From Anas platyrhynchos (lineage: Eukaryota > Chordata > Aves > Anseriformes > Anatidae): a stretch of 64,000 bases of DNA. The stretch is taken from the NCBI RefSeq assembly GCF_047663525.1, contig NC_092612.1, forward strand, positions 1,025,501 to 1,089,500, in the 5' to 3' direction. Both the position numbers and the translations under genes were made by a program. Positions 31,601 through 42,187 of the stretch are shown in pieces. The notes under the pieces are model-generated. The model made no database searches. It was not told where the DNA came from and saw nothing but the letters and a program-made list of their open reading frames with translations. The stretch's first letter is position 1; every line of letters starts with the position of its first letter.

Positions 31601-34600
31601 GAAGGGAGGCCGAGAAGCCACCGGGGGGGGGGGGGGGGGACGGGGCCCGTCCGCGTGCACCAAGGTCACCGCTGGGCTCCGGGGAGCCTCGAGGAGCCGA
31701 GCTGGCACCATGCAGGTTATCAAGATGAGGGGTTTGATCTCACGAGGCGCCCCGTAGGTAAAACGGGGGGGCCCCAAAAATGCTCCCCTGGCTGCACAAA
31801 GGCGCTGCTGGCCCCCTACCCCATCGGTGGCGTTAGCCCGGGGGGGCACTGCCAGCCCCCAGCCAGGCTGGGGGGCTCCGGAGCCTTTTCCTCCTGCCAG
31901 GTGCCGGTGATGGCTGCAGCCTTGCCTCGCTGCGCACCCCAAGACCCCCCCCAAAAAAGGGGGTTCCCACGTCTGGGTCCCCCCCGCAGCCCCCGGCCTT
32001 TCCGCAGAGCAGCCAGAACATGGCGACAAGGGAGAGGAGTTGGAAACCCCCCCGGTGCCCAAGGTCATTGCCGAGCCCCCCCCTCAGCACCCCCAGGGGG
32101 GAGCCAAGGGGCTCCCCCTCCCCAAAACCCGCCGGTGCCCCCAGGAGAAATCTCCGTGCCAGCAACGAAATCCCCGCTGGTGCTGGAGCCCGGCCACAGG
32201 GCAGGGATGCCGAGGGGCTACCAAGCACGCACATTAAAATAATAAAAAAAATCAAAAATCAAGACAACCCGAAGCCGGAGGCAAGGTTTTTCAGGACAAA
32301 ATGGCCACAGCCACGGGAAAGGGGAAGCCGAACCCCTCATCCGTCAGCCGGCAACCCCGAGGATGCTCGGGAAAGGCAGCGAGGAGAGGAGGAGGAGGAG
32401 GAAGGCAATCCCCTTCCCCGAAGCCCTTTCTCCTTTTTTCTCCTTTCTCCTTTTTTCTCCATTTTTCTCCTTTTTTTTCTCCTTTCTCTCCCCCTTACCT
32501 GCTGCTGCGGCCCCGCTCTCCTCTCCGGTGGCGGGAGGATGCTCCGGCAGGGATGTGGCAGGAAAACAGCTCGCGGGTACCAGCGCTAACGCCGCAGCCT
32601 CCGCCACACACGCTGAGCGCTGGGAGAGTCCATTGCAAGAAGGGAGGCAGCAAGAGGGAGGGGGGGGGCCGTGCTACAGCTACCAGCGATGCAGGGCTGG
32701 GGGGGGGGCTCTCCCTTCTTCGTTTTTTCGCCAAGGCGCGAGGAGGGCGGCGATGCTCCGACACCCCCAGGGAGATCCCAAGGGAGAGGGGTTCCCGTGC
32801 TCCGAGGGGCTGGAGGGGAAAAGGGGGGGGTCGTAACGGGGTGCGAGGTGCTGCCAACCCCCCCTCCCCAACACACGCACACAATCTGAGTCACGTCCTC
32901 CTCCGGGGGGATGGGGGGGGGGGAATGGATGGGGGGGGGATTTCGATTTCTTCCGATCAAATTTTGTCCGCCTGGACGGGGCCGCGCGAGGCCCTCCCGT
33001 CGTGATGCAGCACAAACGCTCCCGACGGCGCTGGGAGGAGCGTAGGCACTGGGGGGGGGGGGAGGTGGGGGGTGCCCAAACCCCAAATTCCCCCCCCCCC
33101 GGTGAAGGATTTGCCCCAGGGGGGGTGAAATCAGCTCTGTAGCACTCCACCCCAAAAAAAAAAACATAACCCAGCTCCCTCTTGGGGGACGCAGGGTGCC
33201 CAGGAGGGGGTCTCCCTCTTTTTGGGGGGACCCCAAAAAGCCATGCCTGCTCCCCCCCCTTGTGCAGTGAGCTGGGGGGGGGCGTGCCTGCTCCCCCCGC
33301 TCCCCCCTCTGCTCCTTCCCTCATGCAATGAGCTGGGCAGGTCTCAGCACCCAGCAGGACCCTCAGCAGGACCCCGTCCTCCTGCTACGAGGCCGAGGAG
33401 CTCGGGGTACGAGCGAGGCCGAAGGCCAAAAGGAGCAGGGCGAGGGGCAGCTCGAGCACCTGGACGGGCTCTGCAGGAGGCCAACGGGGTTGGGGAGTGG
33501 GGAAATGGGGTTTGGGGAAGGATTTGGGAAAAGCCCCACAACCAAAGGAGCCCCTGATGGGAACCATCCTACAACAGGGAACGGGGCTGAGCTAAGGGGG
33601 GGGGGGGGGCTTCAGCCCAGCCAGGGCTGGTTCTGGCAGTGGGGGGGCTCTCCTAAAATGTGCTGGGTGAGCGCTGCTCCCTCGGGGTGCCACGTCCCAC
33701 CGAGCTCTGACTCATGTGCCACGCTGCCACCGCGTCCCCTTCCCCTCGGCGCAGCAGCCGGGAGCTCGTGCTCAGCCCCGAGGCTCCCGTGTGAAAAAAG
33801 AAAAGCGACACGCACTGCAGCAGGGCCGGGGGGGGGCAGCCTGTCCCTCTCCCCCCAGCTGCTGCTTCTCAGCCTTTCTCCTTTACCAAGGCCTAAAAAA
33901 GGCGGGCACGAGGGGATAAAACCCAAGGTGGGCTCTGGTGGCTGCGCTCGAGTGATGTCCCGGGGCACGGTGGCTCCTTCTGGGACGTGCTGGTTTCTTG
34001 GGGTCCCCCCCAGGACCCACCTGGGCTGGAGCAGGGCTCTTCCCCACCCTGACAGCTCACTGGAGGGAGGAAAAAAAAGGCATAAAGGCATCTTTTTTTT
34101 TTCTTTTTGCCAGGAACAGCTATTAAAATAGAAGCCGTTCCCTCCCTGCGCACACACACACACTGCAGAGGCTTAACCAGCGCGGCAGGCGAAGGTGGCG
34201 ACGAAACGAAAGCCGAGGGCTGCGCTGCCGACGGCCCCAAATCAGCAGCGAGGGCTGAATCCGGGGCTGGAGCTCCTGCATTCAGCAGCCCCGCTGCTCG
34301 GGAGGCAGCTCCCAGGAGGAGGTGGCACGGGGAAAGCGGCTGAAGGTGGTGCTGAGCCTCGCAGGAGGCTGCCAAGGTCACCCCGGCGCAGGAGCGAGCG
34401 AGCCACCTCGCTCGTGGCCCGCGTCGAGGTCTGATCGATGGCTGGCGAGCTGCCTCCCTCCCTGGCGCGATCCTCTGCCCCTCCAGGAACACGTTCACAA
34501 CCACGGGAGCTGGCGGGGATTTTGGGCTTTGGTCACCCAAACATTGGCAGTGAAATCACGGCTGCCGTTTGCTCTCTGCACCCAGCTCTCCGCAGGCAGG

Positions 34601-35995
34601 TCGAGCACCCATGGGTGGCCCCTCTCGGCTCCTCCGCACCCATCGCAAGCTAAACCCCAGAAGCCAAACCCCACAGCCCTTCAAATTCACTCCCTTAGGG
34701 TCTCCTCGCCTTCAGAGGTGTTTTTCCACACTGCATTAACGCGTCCTCCCCTGCACCCATCGCCCGCAGCGGGGGGGTTTCGGCGCTTGTCGTTTGAAGC
34801 GTTTGGATTTCAGATTTCAGCTCTTGCAGCCACGTTCTGCAGGCCTGGAGGTGAGAGAGCTGGGGCTGGGGGAACGTCAGGACACGCGGCGGAGCTCCTT
34901 CGGCACGCAGACCACAGCGGGGAAGGCAAAACGACAGCCCCACGCCTGGGCAGAGCGGTCCAAACAGCGGGCGTGTGGTAAACAGAGCTCATCAGGAAGG
35001 AAAAAAAAACACCTCCAGCCCAGCTGCCGGCTGCTCAGGAGCAAGCAGCAGAGCCCTTGGCAGCTTCTGGCCTCTTAACCAGCGAGGATTTACTGCTGAT
35101 TTACACCTGAGACATCTCCTCCTCCCCCTTCAGCTCCGTTCCTCGAAGCGATAGCTGTGAAACCGTTTTCTTTTTCCTTTTCCTCCTGGCGCAGGTGGAG
35201 GAGCCGGAGCCGCGCAGCGCAGGCAGCACTCGGAGGGCCTCCTGCCTCGAAGGTGACACGAAATTCGCAGAGCGGTTTTGTTGCCTCCCCAGCAGGGTCT
35301 GGATCTCTCCAGACCTCACAGGCACGTCCCGAGCGACCCCGTGACTGCGAGGAGAAGCACGGCACCGTTCTTTCTCTTCGGCCCACGAGGGTGACCAGAG
35401 ATGGGAGCTAAAGGTCAGCTTTAGCCCTAGGAAGTTCAAACGAAGCAGAAAGCAACCAGCAGAGAGGAAAAGCAGGGCTGGAAACGAGACGGCTTCTCTG
35501 CAGAAGGAAGAGCCACGGCAGCTCCCCGAGAAGAGTCCCTATAGCCAAAAAGAACCCGGAGCGCACGGAGACAACGCAGGGACCGGACCTGCTCCACCTC
35601 CTGCCCCCCAGAGCCCGCTCACCCCCAAATTTTGCTGCCCTGTGGGTTATATCATCCCCAAACCCACAGCTGGAGTGGTTTCCCGTGGCCGTGAGCGGTA
35701 TCAAAACGGGGATCTCAGCAGGGAAGGACTGGGGAGAGCAGGTTTCACTGCCTAATCTCTCCTCCAAATGGCGTGGCCGTTTACCTGGGCGCTCTGGCAC
35801 AAACATCCGAGGACGCAGCGGATTTTAGGGCTTCCTCATGCATTTTTGGCTGTTTTGGGGCTGGAGCACGTCAGCCAGCAGCAAACAGCCCAGGGGGAGC
35901 AGGAGATTGGGGGCTTCAGCCCCGATTCAGCACCTCACCGGGACGCAGAGCATCAGGACGAGCAAGGAAAGGGCAGGCAGCAGCCGAGGCAGGGA
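28630..35995. other. SV2A upstream region / SF3B4 3' flank, no coding gene found
   Basis: About 7.4 kb with no recognisable coding exon. It should hold the SV2A promoter and its 5' non-coding exon, but no element could be assigned with confidence. Contents: a GGGGACA/GGGGAT minisatellite at 29880-30195; G- or C-homopolymers at about 31085, 31617, 33050 and 33598; a pyrimidine tract at 32425-32490; otherwise unique GC-rich DNA becoming less GC-rich towards 36 kb. Confidence 0.5.
29880..30195. repeat. GGGGACAGGGACATGGGGAC minisatellite
   Basis: About 20-bp and 40-bp nested units mixing GGGGACATGGGGACAGGGAC, CCTGGGGATGGGGTCCTGGG and GGGACCCTGGGGATGGGGAC, upstream of SV2A. Confidence 0.9.
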
Positions 35996-36017
35996 CGGCC
36001 CCCTGCTCGTCAGAGGG

Positions 36018-36023
36018 TTTATT
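36018..36023 (-). terminator. SF3B4: SF3B4 poly(A) signal AATAAA
   Basis: Minus-strand AATAAA (TTTATT on the plus strand), about 275 bp after the SF3B4 stop codon. This gives a short 3' UTR, about 36000-36297, as expected for this gene. Confidence 0.75.
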
Positions 36024-36297
36024 GGTAAATGGGCTTCACATAAAAAACAAAATCCCGTTAAAAATCCCGCGAAAAATCTTCTGGGTGGAGTTAAAAGGAG
36101 GGAGGAGGGAAAAAAAACGACCAAAATGAACACTATAAAAAGAAACGGGGGGAAAGATGGGGGGAATAAAAAAAAGAGGGGGGAGCTGTGGCGGGGATGG
36201 ACCCAGCGACGCCTCCCGGGCACGAACACCTCAGTCCAAGGGGGAACGGAGGGCTGAGGATGGGGAGGGAGCAAGTCCCAGCAGGAAGCTTCTGCTT

Positions 36298-39200
36298 TTA
36301 GGGCAGGGGGCCCCTCAAGGGACCCCGCGGGGGCACCCCGGGGGGCCTCTGGGCGGGCCGGGGGGGCAGGGGGACCCTCTGGTAGCCGTAGGGTGGGGGG
36401 CGAGGGGGGCCGTTGTAGCCGTGGGGAGGCATCAGCGGAGGGGGGCCGCGCATCCCGTGGTGAGGCATGGGGCCGGGGTGACCTGGAGGGACAGAGCAAA
36501 GGGGTCAGCACCCGCCCAGCCCACCCAAAACCCCACCCAAAACCCCACCCTTGGGTGCTGGCCCCACCCCTGGCCCGCAGGTTGGTGGGAGCACCCTGAC
36601 TGCGACCCTGGGGGGGTTCAGGGGGGGGGATCCTCGCCACATGGGGCTGCCTGGCTGGAGAAAACACCCAAAAACGCCCCAAAACACCCCAAAAACACCC
36701 CAAAAACACCCAAAAACACCCAGCGGAGCCGCCCCTCGTGTGTGTCACCCCCCCAGGGATGACCCCAAACCTCAAAATTCAGCACTGGGCAGCGTCTTTT
36801 TGTGCCATAATGATGGGTTTTATCCCCCACATTCCCTGAGGCAGGTGCCCAGCTCTGAGGGCCACGAGGCTGCCCCTTGCTGCCCCCCCAGGACCCCCAG
36901 ACAGGGTTAAAGGACACAGCAGCGCTCAGCACCCCCCCTTTTTTAAACTTCCCCCCTTGGAAAACGGGAAAAACTCCCCCAGGCAGCCCTGCCTCCTGCA
37001 GGAGAAGCCCCACACCGCAGGGAATCCGAGGAAAACCCCCCCTCAGAGCCCCCAGACACCTCCCCGCAAGGAAGCAGCACCAGAGGGCACCACAAATCCC
37101 CAAATCCCCTGAGCAGCCTCTCGGGGGGGTCCCACTTACCCATGGGTGACCCAAAATGAGGTCCTCGGGGCGGCATCCCCATGGGAGGGGGGCCGGGGTG
37201 CGGCATGCCAGGCGGGGGGCGTGGCGGGGGCTGCCCTCCGGAGCCCGGGGGTCCTGGGTGGTGCTGGCCCATGCCGGGGGGGCCGTGGTGCACCTGCATG
37301 GGGGGCATTCCTGGGGGGAAAAAAAGGGGAAAAGAAGGGTTAGAAAGGGGGAAAAAGGGAGCTCGTGAGGGTTAAAACATCAGGCGGAGAATCCACGTCG
37401 AGTTTTCTGCTATCAAAACCAAATGGGGGGGGGGCAAAAAGCTCTGCCTCAATGCAGGGGGCGAGTTCTGAGGAATAAAGTGGAGGAAATAGCGCTTGGA
37501 GAGGAAATAAAAACGTGAAATCTTGCCAGCAAGCACGGTGCAGCCCTTAAAAAGGGTTCAGAGAGAAACCACCCCCCTCGGGGGTCTCAGGCAGGGCCCC
37601 CAGCAACGACCTCAAAACGTGCTCGGCGTGGCTGCGTCCCTCCCACCCTCTGTTTTTTGTTGTTTCCCTACGATTTTATCCTTTTCACCCCAATCCACAA
37701 ATCCTTTCCTCCTGAGGAGCCCGAGAGCCTGATGCAGCTCTGCAGGGCAGCCTGCCGAGGGTAATTGGCTGGCTAAAGGCTAGAAAAGCAGCTTGAGGTC
37801 GGGGAGAGCAGCAGCCAGCTGCTCACAGAGCGCCCTAATCAGCCCTGACCACGCTCCCGAGCCAGGGGCTGCTCGAGAGCAGGCAGGAGGAGAAGAAATT
37901 CAAGCAGGAGGAGAAGAAATTCAAGCAGGGTTCTTTTTTTCCCCCATCTTTTTCTCAAACCGACGCCAATTTCCCTGAATTTCTGCGCTCCAGACTGCAG
38001 CCTGGATGTCTGGGGCTAAAAATGGGAGGGAAAGCAGAGAAAACATTTTGTTCTCGCCGCTCCAACGAGCTCCCGGCTGGCGGAGCCGCAGGCTGCGCCG
38101 GGGAGGTTCACACCTCACACAGGAATCAAGAGCTGGAGGAAAACAAAAACGCCTCGGAGCCTCCTCTGCAGCCTCCCAGCACAGCACCGGGGACTCCTGA
38201 AGATGAACCCGGTCTCATTTTCGCCTCGGCAGCTCAAGGGAAATCAAATCAAGGAGGGAATTATCCCCTAAATTACCTCCCGAAAACCCCACCGAGTTAT
38301 TTCTGCACCTTTCAGCCTGGGGAGCTCAGGCTGCTGCTCAGCAGCCAACTGTGGATCTTCCCCCCCGAGCTCTCTACCACGGCCACACCACGCACAGCAG
38401 CTGATTTTTCCCCCTTTTACCCCAAAAAACACCTCGGGGAAGAAAGCAGAAGGGGGATTTACGCAAGGGCACCCCGCAGCAGAAAGGGATTTGGGCTTCC
38501 CGAGCTCACAGCTTACCTGGGTGATGCATCCCGCCGGGGGGGAAGGGGTGAGGGTGAGGGGGGTGCCCGCCGCTGGGTGCAGCCCCCGAGGGGGGGCCGG
38601 GGGCTCCTGCTCCTGGTGGCATCGGGGGGGGCGGCATGGCAGGGGGCATGCCGGGGGGCAGCGCTCCGGGGGGAGGCACCGGCGGGGGGAACGATCCTGG
38701 GGGGGGGAGGCCTGAAAGAGAGAGAAGGAGAGAGGGTTCGGTTGGGTGCAGCATGAAAAAAGTTAAAAAAAGGAACAAAAAAACAACAAAAACGGGCAAC
38801 TGGGGAGGAGACTGAACACACAAACGGCCACAGCGACAAGAAAACGATCAGAAAATGACCAGAAAACACCCAAAAAAACCCTCGGGGTGAAGCAGGAGCT
38901 CAGGATCCGACCACTGGGTGCTGAGCCGGGTGGGTGCCAGGGACCTGCTGCCCCCAAAACCCCTCCCCAGCCCACTCTGCAGCCCACTGCTGCCACAAAC
39001 CCCCCTGGGAGCCCCAAAACAGCCCCCAAACCCCCTCCTTCCCCCCCAACAGGGCGCAGAAACCCCTCCCCACCGCCCCTACCCACCCGGAGGGGTGACC
39101 CCGGGGCCCAGCGAGGTGACCACGGGGGTGGGGACCGAGGGCAGAGGGGGGGCGTCGGCGAAGAGCTGGTGGGGCCGATCCGCCTGCGAGAGGGGGTTTT

Positions 39201-40792
39201 GGGCTGCCAGCAGGCGCTCGGCTGCCGAGCCGTGCCGCTCGCCCTTGGAATCCTTCTTGAAGGCGTAGGAGACGGTGATGGGGCGGTTGCAGAGGTACTG
39301 CCCGTTCATGGCCTCGATGGCGGCGTCGGAGGCGTCGAAGCTCGCGAAGTTGATGAAGGCGTAGCCCTTGGAGTTGCCCGTGTCGGGGTCCCGCATGATT
39401 TTGGGCGTCTGCAGGATGACCCCGAAGGCGCTGAAGGTGTCGTAGAGCAGCTTCTCGTCGATCTCGGGGTCCAGGTTGCCGATGAAGATGTTGGCCCCCA
39501 CGTCCAGGTTCTTGTTGTGGGCCGAGGCTTTGTTGACGCGGATCGGTTTCCCGTACAGCTTGATCATGTTCATGATCTTGATGGCGTAATCCGCGTCCTC
39601 CTCGCTGAGGAACTCCACGAACCCATAGCCTGCAACGAGGCAGAGGGTTTAGGAAGGGGCAGAAGCACGGCCTCGGGCTGCTCCCTGCTGCCTCCAACCC
39701 TGCTTGTTTTAAAAACAGAGCCCAAGAGCAGCGATCTGCCCTGCCAAGCACCCACCCCTCACCTCCCTCCACCTCCCTGCAGGGCCTCGATGTGCTTCGT
39801 GCAGTGAGGGGCCCAAAACTGAGCGCAGCACCCCAGGTGCGGCCTCACAGGATGAGGGGGAACAGGCTGAAGATGCACCAGGGGAGGTTTAGGTTGGATC
39901 TGAGGAAAAACTTCTTTACAGAAAGGGTTGGGAGGCATTGGGACGGGCTGCCCAGGGAAGTGGTGGAGTCTCCATCCCTGGAGGTCTTTAAAAGCCATTT
40001 AGATGTAGAGCTTAGGGATATGGTTTAGCGGAGGGCTGTTGGTGTTAGATCAGAGCTTGGACTTGGTGATCTTGGAGATTTCTTCCAGCCTAGGTGATTC
40101 TGTGACACTCACCGCCCTGCACTACCCCTGACACAACCAGGATGCCGCTGGCCTTCCTGCCCACCTGGGCATGCTGCTGACCAACTCCCCCAGCCCCTTT
40201 TCCCCTTTCCCCTTTCCCTCTGCCCCATTTCCAGCCCCCCTGCCCCCACCCCGCAGCCCTACACAGGGTCCCTGTGCCCCAAGAGCAGCACCCAGCACTT
40301 GGCCGCGTTAAACCTCACCCTGTTACCCTCAATCCACCCTCCCCACCCCCCCGCAGGCCTGTTGCCCCCCAGCACCCCCCCTCTCAGCCCCAGCTCGCCC
40401 TTCCCCAACCCCCCCGGAACCCCCTCACCTTGGTGCTGCCCGGTGACCCGGTCCTTGGGCATGTGCGTGTTGACCACGGGCCCGGCCTGGAGGAAGAGCT
40501 CCCACAGCAGCGGCTCGCTCACCTTCTCGTCCAGGCCCCCCACGTACACGGTGGCGTCTGAGGGGGGCACAGAGCGAGCGCCCCGTCAGGAGGAGGCGGC
40601 GGCGGGGGTAGGCCGCGGCCTAGCGGGGCGCCGCAGCTCGGCCTCCCGAGCCCGGGACCCCCCGAGGGTGAACCGTGAGGGGGAGCTGAAGGTGCCCAGC
40701 CCCCGTCGACCTCCCCCCGGCCCCCGCTGCCGCTCCCCTCCCGGTCCCCGCCGCTCACCCTGGTTCCGCTCCGAGATGGGCCCCGCCGCCAT
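36298..40792 (-). CDS. SF3B4: Splicing factor 3B subunit 4 (SAP49), 6 coding exons
   Basis: Subunit of the SF3b complex of U2 snRNP in the nucleus; contacts pre-mRNA upstream of the branch point and binds SF3B2. Exons: 40759-40792, 40429-40557, 39087-39629, 38517-38711, 37140-37310, 36298-36482; 1257 nt, 418 aa (human 424). [11 protein letters not shown] leads into RRM1 ([23 protein letters not shown]1 GYGFVEF across the exon 2/3 junction), then RRM2 ([23 protein letters not shown]1 KGYAFINF), then a Pro/Gly/Met-rich tail with PPPMPPG- and PPRGP-type repeats ending GPLRGPLP. All splice sites are GT/AG and the frame is intact. The start codon lies in a TISU element. Intron 2 carries nested CR1 copies. 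Gene order with MTMR11 and SV2A matches human. Confidence 0.97.
39776..40332 (-). mobile_element. CR1 LINE (minus), split by a nested CR1
   Basis: The 39776-39848 segment is antisense CR1 (reverse complement includes CAGTTTTGGGCCCCTCACTG). It continues after the insertion at about 40108-40332 with CAGGATGCCGCTGGCCTTCC, CCACCTGGGCATGCTGCTGA and CAGCACTTGGCCGCGTTAAA, all antisense CR1. The two halves belong to one element interrupted by the plus-strand copy between them, in SF3B4 intron 2. Confidence 0.8.
39849..40107 (+). mobile_element. CR1 LINE 3' end, inserted into the older CR1
   Basis: Contains CCAGGGGAGGTTTAGGTTGG, AACTTCTTTACAGAAAGGGT, GGGCTGCCCAGGGAAGTGGT, TCCCTGGAGGTCTTTAAAAG and the terminal GGTGATTCTGTGA, in consensus order for the last ~260 bp of CR1. 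CTCAC flanks both ends (39844-39848 and 40108-40112), a possible short target duplication. Confidence 0.9.
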
Positions 40793-40796
40793 CTTG
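40785..40796 (-). promoter_or_regulatory. SF3B4: TISU/YY1 element at the SF3B4 start codon
   Basis: On the minus strand, CAAGATGGCGGC matches the TISU consensus SAASATGGCGGC exactly, with the ATG being the SF3B4 initiator. TISU acts both as a YY1-dependent promoter element and as a translation initiator for mRNAs with very short 5' UTRs, so the SF3B4 transcription start is predicted within about 5-30 nt of the ATG. Confidence 0.75.
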
Positions 40797-40824
40797 GCCC
40801 GCTCCCGCCGCCGGGACGGAAACT

Positions 40825-41245
40825 ACGTAACGCGGCGCAACGCAAGTTGCGTAGCGCGGGGTGACGCCAGGCGCGTAACGCAAGCAGCGTAACGCGACGG
40901 CCGGGAGTCTACGCGATCTACGTAACGCAGCGCGATGGGAGCCGCGCAACGCAAGCTGCGTAACGCAGCGGAAAGTAAACGGCGTAACGGTGCAAAATGT
41001 GACATACGTCACGTAATCTACGTAACGCAGCGCAAAGTAACACATGTAACGCAAACTACGTAGTTCAGCCCGTTTAAACTGCGTAACGGAACGCATGTAA
41101 CGTAATCTACGTAATGCAACAAAAGGTAACCCATGTAACGTAAACTACGTAGGGCAACGCTGCGTAACATGCGTAACGCAGCACAAGGCAATCTATGGAA
41201 CGTAACTTGCGTAACGTAAGCTACGTAACGCTACGCAGCGCCTCG
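40825..41245. repeat. CpG-rich ACGTAACG array upstream of SF3B4
   Basis: About 420 bp in which 9-13 bp motifs CTACGTAACGCA, CATGTAACGTAA and TGCGTAACGCAG recur over 25 times with variable spacers. Many contain the palindrome TACGTA or a near-TTACGTAA bZIP site. A longer unit holding ATCTACGTAACGCAG recurs near 40915, 41017 and 41107 (ATCTACGTAATGCAA). It lies between the SF3B4 start and the CRE at 41251. Confidence 0.85.
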
Positions 41246-41250
41246 CGCCG

Positions 41251-41325
41251 TGACGTCAGCGCCAGGCGCTAGCCCCGCCCCCTCGCGGCCGGCCGGAAAT
41301 GGCGTCGGCGCCATGTTGGGGCCGG
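41251..41325. promoter_or_regulatory. CRE and ETS/YY1-type promoter elements
   Basis: TGACGTCA at 41251-41258 is a full CRE. About 30-70 bp on come a GC box (CCCCGCCCCC), an ETS core in CCGGAAATGGCG, and GCGCCATGTTGG, a YY1/TISU-like site on the minus strand. This looks like a core promoter, but it is about 460 bp upstream of the SF3B4 TISU and no exon could be tied to it. Confidence 0.5.
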
Positions 41326-41476
41326 GCCTGTTATGTCGCGATAGCCCCGCCGCGATAGGCGGCGATATCGGCCCCGCGGCCGGCAGCGCGGCTGGGACTG
41401 GGCACCCCCACCCCAGCCCAGAGCCCCCAGCCCGGGTCGTTCACTCAGAGCCACGCCGCAGTGCCCGCAGAGCCGC

Positions 41477-41482
41477 TTTATT
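41477..41482 (-). terminator. MTMR11: MTMR11 poly(A) signal AATAAA
   Basis: Minus-strand AATAAA about 700 bp beyond the MTMR11 stop. It ends the 3' UTR roughly 130 bp before the CRE of the next promoter region. Confidence 0.7.
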
Positions 41483-41899
41483 GAGCTCCCCGACATAAAT
41501 CGCGATAAAAAGTGCAAACCGCCGCGTGCGGGCGAGATCCCGACACAAACCTCGATAAAAGTGCACGGCCGGGGGCTGCCGGCGCTCAGAGCCCCCTTTT
41601 CCTCTTCACAGCCCCGGCAGCCCAGCCAAGCCCTGGGGTCCCTGCCCCTCCCATATCGCGACAGTGTGTCGCCGACAGGGGCGTGGCGCTGGGCCCCCAG
41701 CAAAGCTCGGCCCCTCTGGGAGCAAAGCGACCCCGCGGCGGGGCTGGAGGCGCAGGCCCCGGGGTGGTTAGCCCAGCCCCGAGGCACGTGGAGGTAGCAA
41801 GGATTTTAAGGCAAAAAAAGGGGAAATCGGCTGTGCCGGGGTGCCCGCGGCACCCCTGGGGTGCTCAGCCTCTTCCAGAGCAGCCGGGGAGCAGCGTGG

Positions 41900-42070
41900 C
41901 AGGAACTGGCCCCAAAAAGCCTGCGTTAGCCCCAAAAAGCAAACGCTGGCCCCAAAAAGCCTGCGACGGCCCCAAAAAGCAAGCGCTGGCCCCAAAACGC
42001 TGCAAAACAGCCCCAAAAAGCTGTCCCCAGCCCCAAAAAGCCCCAGGAGCCCCGGCAAGGAGCAGGGAGG
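41900..42070. repeat. CCCCAAAAAGC tandem repeat in MTMR11 3' UTR
   Basis: Nine or so copies of a ~20-bp unit, GGCCCCAAAAAGCCTGCGAC, with variants, in the 3' UTR. Confidence 0.85.
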
Positions 42071-42187
42071 CAGCAGTAGAGAGGCCACAAGGCGCTTTGG
42101 GGGCTGTTCCCCCCAAAAAAAACCCATAGGGGAGCCTTGGGGTCACCCCCCCGTGAGGGGCCGGCTCTGTCCCGCCGCTGTCGCGAC

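Noticed and set aside
31343-32242. Plus-strand open frame of 299 codons followed by AATAAA-like sequence
   Set aside because: No recognisable domain, low-complexity Pro/Gly/Arg composition and no conserved splice structure. A non-coding transcript cannot be excluded.
28630-36000. RE1/NRSF silencer sites for SV2A
   Set aside because: Several CAGC-rich stretches (for example near 31040 and 34283) were compared with the RE1 consensus and matched only half of it.
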